This document shows positions 40,811-53,299 of a stretch of 64,000 nt of DNA, in pieces. The position numbers and the translations under genes are program-made. This DNA is from Trichopria drosophilae (Eukaryota > Arthropoda > Insecta > Hymenoptera > Diapriidae). Numbering within the stretch: the stretch's first letter is position 1; every line of letters begins with the position of its first letter. Below the pieces are notes generated by a model. It was not told where the DNA came from. It ran no database searches and worked only from the letters and a program-made list of their open reading frames with translations. The stretch is from positions 115,185,501 through 115,249,500 of the forward strand of contig CM059585.1 of the NCBI GenBank assembly GCA_030407085.1, read 5' to 3'.

Positions 40811-43095
40811 TTCGAAAATTGTGCTTCGAGAATTGGAGGTGTTACCTCAAGGCGCGTTGATCGGAAACTAATGGTACTCACGTTGTACGTCTTTTCTAAT
40901 TAACTCCGCCATATTATTTCGGAGAAGTTCGTAACGTTTCGTAATTATCGCTAAGGGTCTTAACAGAAATTTGTAACTGTTGAAATCTGCAGGAAAAATG
41001 TAAATAATAATATTTTTGGACAATAAATTGAATCACTTTCGAACAGTATGAGGACGCAGCGAATTGTGTTAAAATCTGGTGTAAAATATTTAATGAATTT
41101 ATTTTTAGTAAGTCTTTTTTTATATTTTCTGGTCAAACAACTGTTTGTTTTCACGTGATTATTGTCTACTTATTTATCTATGCTTCTGTTACAAAAAATA
41201 TTAAATGTTTTTCGCCCTGGCATGAACGTTCAATATATTTATAAGACTCCGTTTTAAACAGCTTTTATCACCAAACAAATATATTTTATCTGTTTTGAAT
41301 TGTCATAAGTATAATTCATAGCTATCAATATTATACTATAAATTTGATTTATTTATTATAAAGTTACGAAAGAAGAAACTCTTTTATGAATAAATCCGCA
41401 AAACTTTTAATATTTATGATTTCATTGTACATAAAATGTAATATTGATAAACTACAATTTTTTTATAGGAAGAAAATGGTGGGAAATACTACACAACACT
41501 TTTAGCTAATGCTGAATAATTATTTTCGCACAAAACAATTACATTGTTACTAATTTTTGCAAGAAAGTATCCCACACTTTTTCTTTGGGAAGGACAGGAA
41601 ACGTTTTAATGTTAAATGTGTTTAAAAATTTCTACAATTAAGAATAGGGAGAGTCAATTAATTATTTCTTAAATTCTAAAATACCCCTATAAACAATCTA
41701 TTAAATGTTTCATTAATGCAGAATTTTATTTTTTTAATTGTCGCCTCTATTAACTAAGACTTGTGGCGGATGCGGATGTGTAAGCGATTTTTTATGCATC
41801 ACCAGCAATTTTAAAATTTCATAATGACGAAAATATTAAATCGCAAATGCTTTATATTTAGCACACATACTTTATCAGAACGCTAAGGTTTGTTTTGAAA
41901 CAGGTATTTAAATATTATTCGTGACGTCAAAATCCGAAAATCCGAATAATACAACTGTTTAGATATGAAAACTTACCGTCAACCGAGAAGAACGAATTAA
42001 TCATTTTTTAAGGAAAATTGCACGAGAATTCGTGTTCCTAGATAATTTTCTTAAATGATTAATTTCGTGCACCCTAACAATGTTATGGGAACACATAATT
42101 TTGTTAATCACATATTTGTTATTGTATACATTTTATATTATTGTTATACATTTTTGCGAACACTTGTTTATCATTTTAGTTGTGTTGTGGTATACATTTT
42201 CTTTGCGCATATTAAGTGCTGTACTACTAATCACAAGAAATCAATAATGGATTATCAAACCTCCTTTCGACCACAATTTTACCACCGATTAGATCTAAAA
42301 TCTTCTTTCAGCCAAAGTTTTACTACTGATTAGAACTCTTTTTTTCTACCAAATTCACTTAAACATTGATACAAGATTTTAGCCCAAAATACATTCTTCT
42401 TGGAACAGTACCTTTGTACTTTGTGAATATGATATCTGACAAGCTATACGACTTGCATATAAATGGTTTTTTGTGAATGATACGCTGGCAAAATTGTGGT
42501 AAAATATCAATTTTTTTCTTACTACTCCAAAACATAAAAGGCGCATGTAAAAATGTGCAACGTTCGATGCAATGTTATACTGGTGTGTGCACATTTTAAC
42601 ATATGCTCTACTAGAACAGAGTTGAAATGGTGCAGCCTTCCGAACATGCTATAAATATTTAAATATTCAAAAAATATAAAAATTTATTTGGATAGTGTCT
42701 GGAACTTTGAGGAATATAAATTATATATTAATGAAATATTAATTAATAAACATAAATGATGGCACTTGGAGATAAACAACATTTATTAATTTAATATCGA
42801 CATTTTGTGGAAACTTCTATACATGTATCAGGGGCATTCAATGCCAAACGGGCAACTGAGATTAGCCTTTTTCGGTGTCTCCCATTAAACGCTGTTCTGT
42901 TTCGGAGAAAGGAAAAAATAATTAGTGGATTTTATTCGTCTTTTTATACACTTCCCGATGATTAAAATGATTTTTTATTTTATTTATATATTCATCATGA
43001 TTTTTCAGTTTAAAAAATAAAAATTGATTTTTCTCAAACTTGGACATTTTAAATATTTTTTTAAACAGGCTCAAATGAAGCTCGTATAGATCAGG
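40811..43095. other. Intergenic region, 2.3 kb
   Basis: AT-rich. The 92-codon frame at 42055-42333 is low-complexity and unsupported. No gene was recognised. Confidence 0.4.
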
Positions 43096-43099
43096 AATT

Positions 43100-44614
43100 T
43101 GATCATTAAAAAATCTTCGACTATTTTGTCACTGGATTCTTCGGTGGAAATTGAAATTGAACCTGAAAGCATGTTCCATGCATTGGCTAAATTCAATTTG
43201 GTCAAGCAATCCCATGCCTGAGAAATAAATATTATGCACTTGTAAATGTTTAAACTCCGAATGAACTCTTGAACATGTGGGACTGGGTTGGAGAGTAAAA
43301 GTTATCGCAGAAGATTATTGCGGTAAAGTCTGCATATTTAAATGATTAAATTTTATACAGATACAAAATAATTTTTATTTTTATATGAATTTATTTCTTA
43401 CATGTTACAATATATTCAGATTTATTTATTTTGTTGCGTTTTAAAATTTGTTATACAATTATAAGCGTATTTTTCTTGACGGTTAACACTTCTTTTTTTT
43501 TGTATTATATGAACTTTGTTATTATCGTTATTGTTAAGTTTTGAAATAATTTTATTCTACATTTGTTTTTAATTCATTTTGTTATACAAATTTCTTGATT
43601 TATTCATTAACACTTTTGTTATTACTTGTACAAAAGACAACTTTTCAATAAATAAATGAATAAATAAATTTTATAATTTCAACCTCAATATTTTTTTAGT
43701 TTCTCGATCACACCTTGGTCCATCGGTTGTATGATGCTTGTCACATTAGGTGGCAGGTATATTACCATACAATAATCGTTTATGGCATTTAAAACGTCGG
43801 ATTTAGGATGCGTTGGAGCATTATCTAGTATTGGGATACATTTTTTGCATCGGCTCCATGTTTTGCCATTATTGCAGGTAGAAATATTTCTGTACACCAT
43901 TCGATGAAAATAGCACTGTCCATCTAAGCATATTTTTGATTCCTATAAGTGACATGCAAAGCATCCATATTCGTTTTTCGCAAACAAAGTGGTCTGTGTG
44001 ACTTTCCTATTAATAGCAGCGGTAACTTATGAGTACCGCTTGCATTTGCGCATACCATGATTGTCAAGCGATCTTTAGCTAATTTCCATCCGGCTGCTTT
44101 TTTTGTGCCTTTTTCGACAAATGTCTCGTTGGCCAACACCTTCCACAGTTAACCACTTTCATCTGCATTGTATATAGAGTCATGGTTATATTTAAAATCC
44201 TCAACGTATTGTATTTCGCCACAAAATATCTCTGCCTCAGAAGAATTTGCTGGCAACTGTTCACCAGAAATAAGTCTTCAATGACCTAACTCCATGTCGC
44301 TTTTTGAATACATGAATATAATAGTTACTCACTTTGAAACTTTTCGATCCATTAGTATTCAATTTCTCATTAAATATTAACGCTGCCTCTTTAAGTACAG
44401 GACCACTTACTGGTACTCCAGCAGTTCTTGCGTCTTTGAACCAAGAAAAAAGATTTTTTTCTTTTGCAGAATCGATTACTGGAGAAAATCTTTTTCGAGA
44501 ACGGTCAATGTTATTACACTGTAAAATGTTTTTATTTTTTCGAAGATTCTCTTTCTGAGCTTTAATGTAGCTCACTGATGATGGGCTAATATCAAACAAT
44601 GAAATTTGCCACAT
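43100..44614 (-). pseudogene. Tigger/pogo transposase remnant
   Basis: Pieces in order on the minus strand: a DNA-binding region with AGVPVSGPVLKEAALIFNEKL (CENP-B-type), ANSSEAEIFCGEI, SIYNADESG with the first catalytic Asp and then a stop codon, KDRLTIMVCANASGTHKLPL, ILDNAPTHP with the second Asp, YLPPNVTSIIQPMDQGVIE, and AWDCLTKLNLANAWNML near 43150-43215. These are hallmarks of the Tigger branch of the Tc1-mariner superfamily. Several stops and frameshifts are present, and an AT-rich stretch (43220-43684) separates the last piece. Inactive. TIRs were not found. Confidence 0.88.
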
Positions 44615-44696
44615 TTTGTTGGGTTACCCCAGTATCCAGCATGTCTAGAAGGTCTCACTTGTGTGCGTAAGTTAATCGTTTTCAAAATAAATGCAA

Positions 44697-45480
44697 AACT
44701 AGTGTTGGCGTGGTGCCTCGCTCGCTTCGCTCGCTCAGAAACTTCGACCCAGTGGAGAGTCGGCTATTCCTTAAGACTCGTTTGTTTACTAACAGCTTTC
44801 AATTCTATTATAAAATTATATTGATATTTGGGGGTCCAATCATATTTAAGTCCAAGTGGCTTCGATAGATATGTTACAACAATATAGTGTTTCTTATATG
44901 TATGAAAATTGAAAATGAGCATTTTCAAAACTTCGACCCCGACAACAGGCCAGCCGAAGTATTAATAAATAAAAGTTGCAAAACACTTACTTCAAGCACT
45001 TGTATTGTAATAGACTATTCGATGCATATTACATGTTTACTGTGTTTTACTAATTACTGTCTGTATTATTATGATATTATATATACAATATGTGTACATA
45101 TAATTCGTCAAAGATATCTTGAAAGTGTCGAAAAGATCTCTGACGGATATCTTTTAGATACTATAAGACATCTTTTAGATATATCGAAATAGTTATTTTC
45201 GTATCAAGGGCGTAAAAGAACTTTGCACCCGTAGGTGATCACCGCGCCCGAGGGGCTGGCAAAGACTACCCCTGGGGGATAGGGCGTCGAAACGTCGAAA
45301 TTTGATGAAAAACAATAGGGTAATTTTTTTGCCGCGATGACCAAATTCAATACTTTTTCAGACAATAGTCATAAACATTTTAAACCAGTTTTTATGGCAT
45401 TATCGTTGACTTTAGGAAGAAAATGCATACAACCTTTTTTGTCGAGAATTTTATGCTCTCTCTTTTTTGTTTGAAACATT
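44697..45480 (+). repeat. Repeat family A, copy A3 (longest)
   Basis: Begins AAACTAGTGTTGGCGTGGTG and ends near GAGAATTTTATGCTCTCT. Compared with A1 it has an extra ~300-bp block (45085-45385) with AAGATATCTTGAAAGTGTCG and ATCTTTTAGATATATCGAAA, shared with A4. The plus-strand frame from 44887 is open for 101 codons. Confidence 0.8.
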
Positions 45481-46803
45481 TTTTAATAAAATTTGTATTT
45501 TTCAAAATAAATGCAAAAAACTACAAAGAAACTTAATTGGGGCTAATTTTTTTTAGTAATGGACGGGTGGATCTGCCCCAAAATCTAATCAGATCTAAGT
45601 TATGCTAAGACGCGTATTTTTAAAAAAAATTTATGTCAATACGCTTATCCGTTCGCGAGTTATCGCGAGACAAAAAAACGGGACGTACGGACGTGTGTTC
45701 GTACAAGATCACGGACACAAATTTTTTTATTGTTGATTTGAGTTCTTTAGTTCCTTAGGGTCTGAAACGTCGACATACGATGAAAAACTATATGGTAATT
45801 TTTTTGCCCGAAGGCACCAAATTCAATACTTCGTCCAGACTTAGTCTGGGTCGAAGTAATTTTATTGCTTAATCCATATGCAGAATGAAATGGCCTATAT
45901 TTTTTGCCTATGACAAAAATTTATAGGGTTTTTACTTTTGTTAAAAAAATAAGAAAAACCAAGTTTTTGAAAAGTAACAATTATCTATATTTTTTTACTT
46001 CAACTCGTGGTAACTTGCATAATTTTTGAACTTTCGGAATAAAACAAAATGGATGTTATAGGGTAGACGTTTCTGAAAGTAAATAAAGAAAAAACAAAGT
46101 TAATATGTTGATAAACAAACAGACATCCATTTTTTCCAAGAAAATGTAAATTCTCGGTATCGAAAACTTTAAGCGTTTCGTTTGACGAGCGAATTCCGAG
46201 CTACCAAAAACTTCAAGCAAGAAAGTTGTTCGTTAAGATACGAAGAAATTTTGGAAAGTTTCATGAAAATCGGACTGTTAGAAAAAAAATTGTAGACGTA
46301 TACAATTTACGGCGCGGATGAAATAAATAATTTCCAACTGGAGTGTTCTCGTTTTTCTGCATTGTTGCCGTTTGGGGGCACCTCCCCGTAAATTTGGAGC
46401 TTACGGCCTTGATCTGAGTATTGTAAAACTTGTCTGATAACATTAAACAGCTTTCGTGTTAATACCGTAAGAAAAAAAAAAATATATATATAGGGGAGAG
46501 GCACCAGATACGACCCACCTTTCTGTCTTCGAGCATAATTTTTTATGTGATTCATTTTTTGTATACCATATATGGTACCGATTTGTATACTATAGGCACC
46601 GATAGTAAGCTAAGGATAGTATAGCAACTAATTATGAAGAAACTTAGTCGATCTAAACAACAGACAAAATTTGATGAACCATTTTTCGAAGTGGGTCGTA
46701 TGGCGCGTGAGCGATTTGTGCAGCATATACGACTCACTTAGAAAAGCCAACAAATAATGCAAAAATACTCAGCAAACACCTGATAATTTCCAAAAATATC
46801 AAC
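45481..46803. other. Unannotated spacer, probably old repeats
   Basis: A phrase at 45775-45870 (GATGAAAAACTATATGGTAA, CCAAATTCAATACTTCGTCC) resembles 49645-49710 in copy A4. No gene was recognised. Confidence 0.4.
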
Positions 46804-46880
46804 GTTTGTTCATTCTATTTATTTATTTATTTATTAACGGACTGTAAGTCCTTGAATAAAATGTTACAATACATAAATAC
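46804..46880 (-). repeat. Possible 3' tail of a non-LTR element
   Basis: On the minus strand GGACTTACAGTCCGTTAAT runs into (AATA)n. This resembles the simple-repeat tails of non-LTR retrotransposons, such as the (ATT)n tail at 9320-9353. No coding part is attached. Confidence 0.4.
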
Positions 46881-46929
46881 CCAAAAATAAATAGATACAC
46901 CAAAAAATGTTTTTAACTTTTTTTTTTTT

Positions 46930-49030
46930 AATTTTTTACACTTCCTCTTCGTCGAGATCGGAATCGCAGTACCTCCACGTTAAGGTTCCTTCCAGTAGAT
47001 CGGTAACCTTTATTTTCAATTAAAATTTGTTTGACAGCATTTAAAAGAGCATCCAAATTAATTTTCTTCGATTTGTGAGCTTTGTTCGGGACAGGCATGG
47101 TCTATAAAGAAGTCTCGTAAACAGGGTTAAGATGGCCAGTTTTGCACTATTAAAATTCCCGTGGATCCCACCCGACTATATCACTTTTGCTATTAATGCA
47201 TAGAAATTCTCCGAATTGATTGCAATTGGGTCTCTACGTGAACTGCTGAGGGATCCAGGCCACATGAAATATATCTTGTACATGTTATATTGATTCAGCT
47301 GTTGCGCAAGCTAACTTTGAACAAATATAGTTAAATATTGACTCTTTTAAGGAATATTCAATTACTATATACCTCCAACGAGATAACCTATATCACCCAT
47401 GTAAGTTTCTTTTGTGGATATGAATGGAGCAGATCAAGATTTTTTGATTCGCACCAACGCCTTATTTTATTAAAGGTTGGCTAGCGTGCTTCTCAGGCTA
47501 TTGCCGTTTTAGTACCAATGCGAAGCAAAATTGAACAATTTTTGTAATTGTTTGGAAGAGACTTTAATCCAAACAGTTCTGCTAGTAAATCTAACCACCC
47601 ATTTCTATAGAGAGAATGCTCAAGTTTTGAATAGAAACCTTTTGTATTATTTCGGTCGGAGTGTGGCCCCACCCCGTCTTAGACTCGTCAGTAAAAATTT
47701 TTAATGCAAAATCGGTAGGAGTTTTTCGGTTTTGGTAAGATTCCTCTAAATTGTGTAACCACCTATCTTTATCATAAGAAGGATGTTTTTTGTTTTTGTT
47801 TTTATTTTATCCTTATTCCTTTTTAATGCGTTATGCTTAGCTCGTTCGAGATTTTTAGTATGTGCCCATCCGTACTTCACAGCTGGACAAGCTAATCGTC
47901 CAATTATTTTTGACATGTCACGAATACAGCAATAGGAAAATCTTTTTAATCTTTTTAAAATTATAATACTAGTTAACTTTTTTCTTTTGGTAACCGCATA
48001 GTAAGTTTTTTGCTGTTGTATAGAAATCCCAAAAACTTTATTTCCTTTGTAGGTGTGAAACGGCTTTTTCATCACACTGGGACGAAAGCAGCAACTTTCC
48101 TCCCGCAAGCGGTCTGAGGCATTCTTTATTTTACCCCCCTCGTTGAGTAATATACTATTCTTTATATTCATAACAAAACCGAAGTTTCTGAGGAATTGAA
48201 TTGTATTATCGACTACCGAAGTGCACTCTTCCTTGCCCCCCCCCCTATTATTAACATATTCAGACATCTAATACACAATAAATAGAATTTGTTTCTGATA
48301 TATTGAACACCACTGGCTTAAGAAGTTTCGTGACAATATAGGGATCCATGATTTGGGCAAATGGTAAACAATGGCATTCAAATATTTTGTTTTTTATAAT
48401 TAAACCTTAAATAATTTTTAAAATCGCCGTCTATTGGGACGAGATAATAAGCATTTTTCATATCTATAGTATCAAAATAACATTCTTTTGTTATTAACTT
48501 ATTGGCGGTTCTGTAATTCTCCTTCCTCTGATGTACGCTCTAATATACATCTCCCGCCTTACACAATTATTTTATGGCTTCTTTATATCTATCTTCAAGT
48601 TGAAGAGACACAATAACCTGCGGCCTTTGTGTTTGATTTGGCGTCTATATATTAAAGGAATTCCAACTCCTTGACGTATAATTGAAGAATGGGATAATTT
48701 GGTATTTTCGACTTACTAACATAGCGTGGTGTACAGTGCATGGAGTACATTCCAAACTATCGTGCTAACATCGACTAGTGTGATGCAGAACTGTTTAACC
48801 GGTTCTTTATCTTTGAGTTCAAACATTTCATTTAACTCGCACCTTACAGCCGATAATACATGTGAAAATTCAGCTTGAAGATTTTCCAAGAATTGGTCTT
48901 GCCTCAAGACTGTATTATCTAAGCACACTTCAATCACGGTGGTTAACTTTGACGGTATTAGAAATTTGCAATTTTCAAACACCGGATATTTTTCGAATAC
49001 TTCCGCTCCAACGAGCACAGATTTCTTCAT
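46930..49030 (-). pseudogene. DIRS-like retroelement remnant (gag-like, RT and RNase H parts)
   Basis: Three parts in order on the minus strand. First, a gag-like frame (48716-49030) with IPSKLTTVIEVCLDNTVLRQ. Next, reverse-transcriptase pieces (~48270-48500) reading YFDTIDMKNAYYLVPIDGDF then YLRF, and an LPFAQIMDPYIVTKLLKPV-like stretch, followed by 47746-48267 with IRDMSKIIGRLACPAVKYGW. Last, an RNase H piece near 47660-47760 (LKIFTDESKTGWGHTPTEI). The order and motifs fit DIRS-type tyrosine-recombinase retroelements. Multiple stops, frameshifts and a short inserted repeat (48070-48157) make it inactive. No recombinase domain was seen. Confidence 0.7.
48070..48157. mobile_element. Short repeat inserted in the DIRS-like RT
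   Basis: A block with AGCAGCAACTTTCCTCCCGC, CTGAGGCATTCTTTATTTTA and CGTTGAGTAATATACTATT interrupts the RT reading between NIKNSILL and the GNKVFGIS part. The same ending occurs at ~55640-55683, 56456-56526 and 62158-62237. Confidence 0.6.
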
Positions 49031-49167
49031 GTAGTGGGTTTACTTTGTTTATGTATATTATTTGGATTCGAGCCGTCAAATCATATCAATAATATTATAA
49101 TTTCAATCTTGTGATCTCTTCTTCCGAAATACCTAAATATTAAAATTTTACCATTTCAATCATTTAA

Positions 49168-49745
49168 ACTAGTGTTGGCGTTAAGTTGGTAGTAAAATTA
49201 TATCGATGTTTGGGGGTCCAATCATATTTAGGTCCAAGTGGCTTCGATAGATATGTTACAACAATATAGTGTTTCTTATATGTATGAAAATTGAAAGTGA
49301 TTTAAAACTATGACCTATGGCCTGAGTCGACGTAAAATTGAAAATGAGCATTTTCAAAACTTCGACCCCGACGACAGGCCAGCCGAAGTATTAATAAATA
49401 AAAGTTGCAAAACACTCACTTCATGCACTTGCATTGTAATAGACTATTCCATGCATATTACATGTTTACTATGTTTTACTAATCACTGTCTGTATTATTA
49501 TGATCTTATATATACATATCATTCGTCAAAGATATCTCGAAAGTGTCGAAAAGATCTCCGACGGATATCTTTTAGATATATCGAAATAGTTATTTTCGTA
49601 TCAAGGGCGTAAAAGAACTTATGCGCCCGTAGGTGATCAAATATAACCTATAGGGTAATTTTTATGCCCGAAGTGACCAAATTCAATTCTTTATCCAGAC
49701 CTAAGGTCTGGGTTGAAGTAATAAATGACCTCTAGCGAGGCCATA
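49168..49745 (+). repeat. Repeat family A, copy A4
   Basis: Starts AAACTAGTGTTGGCGTTAAG, lacks the GCGAGCGAGG block by internal deletion, then matches A3 through TCGACCCCGACGACAGGCC and beyond. The shared frame is open here too (49310-49612). Confidence 0.75.
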
Positions 49746-51140
49746 TCATGAGTTATGCGTAGTTAATTTTTGAGATTTAATTTTCCTATAGCGAGGCATT
49801 TTGTAACGTACGTATTTTTGGTTGCCTATAGAGAGGTCAACTGTACAATAAAGGCGTTTCTCTAAACGTTTTGTCTTTTAACTTTGTTTAAACCATAGCC
49901 TCAACCTTTAACACTTTTTAATACTTTTAACACTTTTTAACACTTAGCGCGGACTTTAGATTTTCCGAAGTATATTTCCCGTAGTGTACAAAAAACGAAG
50001 TGAAGTTAGAAACGAGGATTAGAGCTACAGGAAGGTGCAGAAGAAGAAGGGTATAGAATGGTGGGAAATTTTCTTTTCGAAGGTTTACCACCTCTAGTCC
50101 ATGGAGGGCTTCAAACTTGTACTTTTTTTTTATTAACATATTTTTTTCCAGTCGGATAATTTTAAAAAAAATTCTTTTGAAATATCTCAGTTACTTACTA
50201 GGAAAAGTGGGATACATAATATTTCTCCAATGCAACATTTCTGACCAACCGAAATTTAAAATAAGTATTGAAGTGAATTTATTTAATGCTTCACGAAATC
50301 GTGTCAAATATACTCGAAAAATGAAAACATGAAATATAATAAGTTTTGACCGCTCGATCGAGCGATTTTAAAAAATAGTTTTTTATCTGAAGACATTATT
50401 TTTTTTCAGGTACGTATCAAGGATCAAAATCTAAATGACGAAAACAGTATTTGAAAGTGTCCTCCCCTCCCCGAGTATCCAACACTGATCTAAAACTTAC
50501 AAAATTCGGTAAAAAATCATTGTTAGGCTCTTTTTTTTATTGATGATATCGTTAGATAGATGTAAAAAGACAAATTATAATTATATTTTACAAAATTTAA
50601 AAGCCATGGAAAGTTCCCGTATGACCCCAATCATTTTTTTAATATCGCTTGAATCTTCAACATCATATGTTTACAGAATAGTTCAGATAACAACTTCTAT
50701 TATACATATAGATTCTGGAAAATACCTTCAAATATTTTACATTTTTGAATAGATAAATTTTTGTTATGAAATTCATAATTTGTTACTTATAATAAAAAAG
50801 TTAAATTTTAACCACCCTTGAGAACCCGCAGTATATTTGTCCATGCTGCATTTTCAGCATGTTTATGATCTGTGTAAAAATCAAAATTGCAGATTCCTGT
50901 AGGGGAATAGGGAGAATCTTGGACCTTTCAGTCGATTTCTTGTCTCTTCAACTGTAAAAAACTAAAAAATAAAAAAGGGCATCATGTATTCATTAAATTT
51001 AATTAAAATACTTTAAGTGTAATGTACATTTAATTATACTTTATATTTGTTGGAAGCAAATTTTCACCGAATCCATTGAATATTATGTACGACTGCATTA
51101 CATTTCCTGTATAATCCACATTCATTTCTGTTAAAATTTT
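49746..51140. other. Unannotated spacer
   Basis: AT-rich. No gene was recognised. Confidence 0.4.
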
Positions 51141-51759
51141 TCAAATATCCAATGTACAATTACATTAAATTTAATAAACTACTGTACAGCAAGAAGATAT
51201 TAAAAATAATTACATTTTTTGCAGTAGTTAAATTTGTACCTTATTTATAATTTATTACATGAAACGATAAAACATCGATTAATATTAAATCATAAGAGTA
51301 CTCTCCAAGTTATATTTAGAGAGTATGACGTCAGTTTTATAGCACTTTTGTCAATCAAAAAAATCTATATCAAATTTCTTAACAATGTTAGAAAAAAATA
51401 TTATTTGGGATTTGACTATTTCGGAAAGTATACGTCCTTATTCAAATTGATGTTCTGGTTATCATTTGGAGACAAAAGCTTGGTTTACCACGTGATTTAC
51501 TAGGCACATTTTATGCAGTAGCATAATGTAAAAACATACCTATAAGAGAGGGGCATGGTCGACTTTTGTTTCCATAACCGAAAACTGAGTTGAAAGAAAA
51601 TAAATTAATCTTAATGAAAATATAAAAATAAATATGGACCTTCCGATTGTTTAATCCGAACGCCATCACGTGTTGTCTATTCCTTAGTACAAAAAGGAAG
51701 TTTTCACTAACCCTCGAATAGGGAAAATAGATAATAAGGAAGCTTGGCCTGGAATCTTA

Positions 51760-51808
51760 CATAAATAGGGCCGATGTTCTTTAGTGGTAGCAGTTTTAGT
51801 TCATCAAG
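51760..51808 (+). promoter_or_regulatory. Putative core promoter of the ankyrin-PRANC gene
   Basis: An ATAAATAGGG sequence at 51761-51770 could act as a TATA box about 40 bp before the ATG, which leaves a very short 5' UTR (TTAGTTCATCAAG precedes the ATG). The right arm keeps the same sequence at ~58448-58458. Not tested. Confidence 0.4.
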
Positions 51809-53299
51809 ATGCACTTCATCTGGAGATTTCGGCAGAAGTATCGTGATTATTACCACAACGTCATGGAAGCAAGAACTTTAGATCATGCCATTTATCACCG
51901 TAATCATGATTATCTCAAAAGAGTGTTGATCACGGCGAGGCGCTTTTATCGGGATCACTTCATGAAAGCAATATTCACAAAGTCTACTGACGTTTTCGAA
52001 ATAATGCTTCAAAGTGGTTATGATCTCAACACGTTCATCAGCACTGGAGACACGGGTCTACACCTTGCTTGTAAGGATTTCCGCGCCGACATTGTAGAAT
52101 TTTTATTAAATCGCGGTGCCAACCCGAATTTAAGGAACCTCAAAAATATGCTTCCGATTGAGACTCTCGCCATGAATTATGAGCATATAGGTCGAGAGTA
52201 TTTACAATCATTGTCAATGGGTTCGCCGAAGGAGATTGACGAACAGAATTTTCGAAAGAAAGAAGAGTGCATGTTACGTACCTTGGATATGCTTAAATTG
52301 CACGGCGTCGTTCTCGATGAACAAAATAGGATTCATTCTACGGTAATGGACCGCATTTTACCAAATGCCACAAGGAAACTTGTCCAGTTATTCAAAACAT
52401 GGGAATTTGACTTTAATATCCCGGATCTTAGATATGGAAATTGTACATTATTACATTACGTAGCGGAAATTGGTAACGTCGATGTGGCCGATGAATTGTT
52501 GTCCCATATCGACATAAACAGTAAATCAGGTAAGGGAACACCTCTTCACATAGCTGCATATTTTGGACAGGTCAAATTTGTACAATTCTGTATCGACAAC
52601 GGTGCCGATATGGATGCAGGGGACGAGTTCAATACACCTCTCTACAATGCCTTGATTTCATTGGATCAACGAAGCCTACCAGTTTTCAAAACACTGGTCG
52701 AATATAGAAGTGGTGTAAATAGTATTGTGCTTCTAAATCTTTCTCTTTTGGATTTTGTGTCTTCAGATACGAATTATAACGTCGTAAATAAGGGAAAACT
52801 ACTGACTATTGCAAGACATCTAGTAGAAATGAAAGTGGCAGAATTTTACGTACCGTCCAAAATTCTGACAGTGCTTCCCAAGATACAAGAAGCTTGTGGG
52901 GCATTCAAAATAAGTGAATTTGAGGCAGAATGTGCAAATGAAATCGAACTATTAAAACAGACACGGTTCTGCGCGGATCTCAACATGTATCAGTTCATGA
53001 AGAAACAATCCAATTATACCGAGAAGTATGTCAACAAGTTTGTAGTGGAGGACTTCGATTCACCAAAATATCGGTCGAGGTTTCCGCTGTATTGTGATAC
53101 GTTGTACGTAGCTTACAGAGTAGCTCATAAAAGGAGACAAATCGTGGACGACACTCTCGATTTACTGTTTAATTTTTTGTCTCCTTACAACGTGCCACAT
53201 ACAGCGCTAAGAGACATCATTTCTTACTTGAGCATTCAGGATTTGAAACATCTGAAATCTTTCTTAGAGGATGGCAATAATTTTATACAGATTCTTTAA
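51809..53299 (+). CDS. Ankyrin-repeat protein with C-terminal PRANC/F-box-like domain
   Basis: A 496-aa intronless protein with no signal peptide or membrane segment. Ankyrin units lie at ~48-77, 80-110 (DTGLHLACKDFRADIVEFLL), 212-240 (TLLHYVAEIGNVDVADELL), 242-272 (GTPLHIAAYFGQVKFVQF) and 275-303. The last ~65 residues, with VPHTALRDIISYLSIQDLKHL, have the Leu/Ile spacing of a PRANC or F-box-like helix bundle. In poxviruses that tail docks ankyrin proteins onto Skp1-Cullin ligases. By analogy this protein may pick ubiquitination targets in the cytoplasm. AATAAA at 53528-53533 is the likely polyadenylation signal. A near-identical broken copy lies inverted at 57190-58409. The PRANC call is by eye. 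Confidence 0.88.
   Translation: MHFIWRFRQKYRDYYHNVMEARTLDHAIYHRNHDYLKRVLITARRFYRDHFMKAIFTKSTDVFEIMLQSGYDLNTFISTGDTGLHLACKDFRADIVEFLLNRGANPNLRNLKNMLPIETLAMNYEHIGREYLQSLSMGSPKEIDEQNFRKKEECMLRTLDMLKLHGVVLDEQNRIHSTVMDRILPNATRKLVQLFKTWEFDFNIPDLRYGNCTLLHYVAEIGNVDVADELLSHIDINSKSGKGTPLHIAAYFGQVKFVQFCIDNGADMDAGDEFNTPLYNALISLDQRSLPVFKTLVEYRSGVNSIVLLNLSLLDFVSSDTNYNVVNKGKLLTIARHLVEMKVAEFYVPSKILTVLPKIQEACGAFKISEFEAECANEIELLKQTRFCADLNMYQFMKKQSNYTEKYVNKFVVEDFDSPKYRSRFPLYCDTLYVAYRVAHKRRQIVDDTLDLLFNFLSPYNVPHTALRDIISYLSIQDLKHLKSFLEDGNNFIQIL

Noticed and set aside
42055..42333. 92-codon open frame on the plus strand
   Set aside because: AT-rich, hydrophobic by composition, with no motif and no paralogue in the window.
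51809..53299. Ankyrin-PRANC gene as part of a Wolbachia or poxvirus insertion
   Set aside because: Insect-like flanks, a polyadenylation signal and a family of local relatives are seen, with no bacterial or viral neighbours. Ancient transfer of the domain is possible but not visible here.
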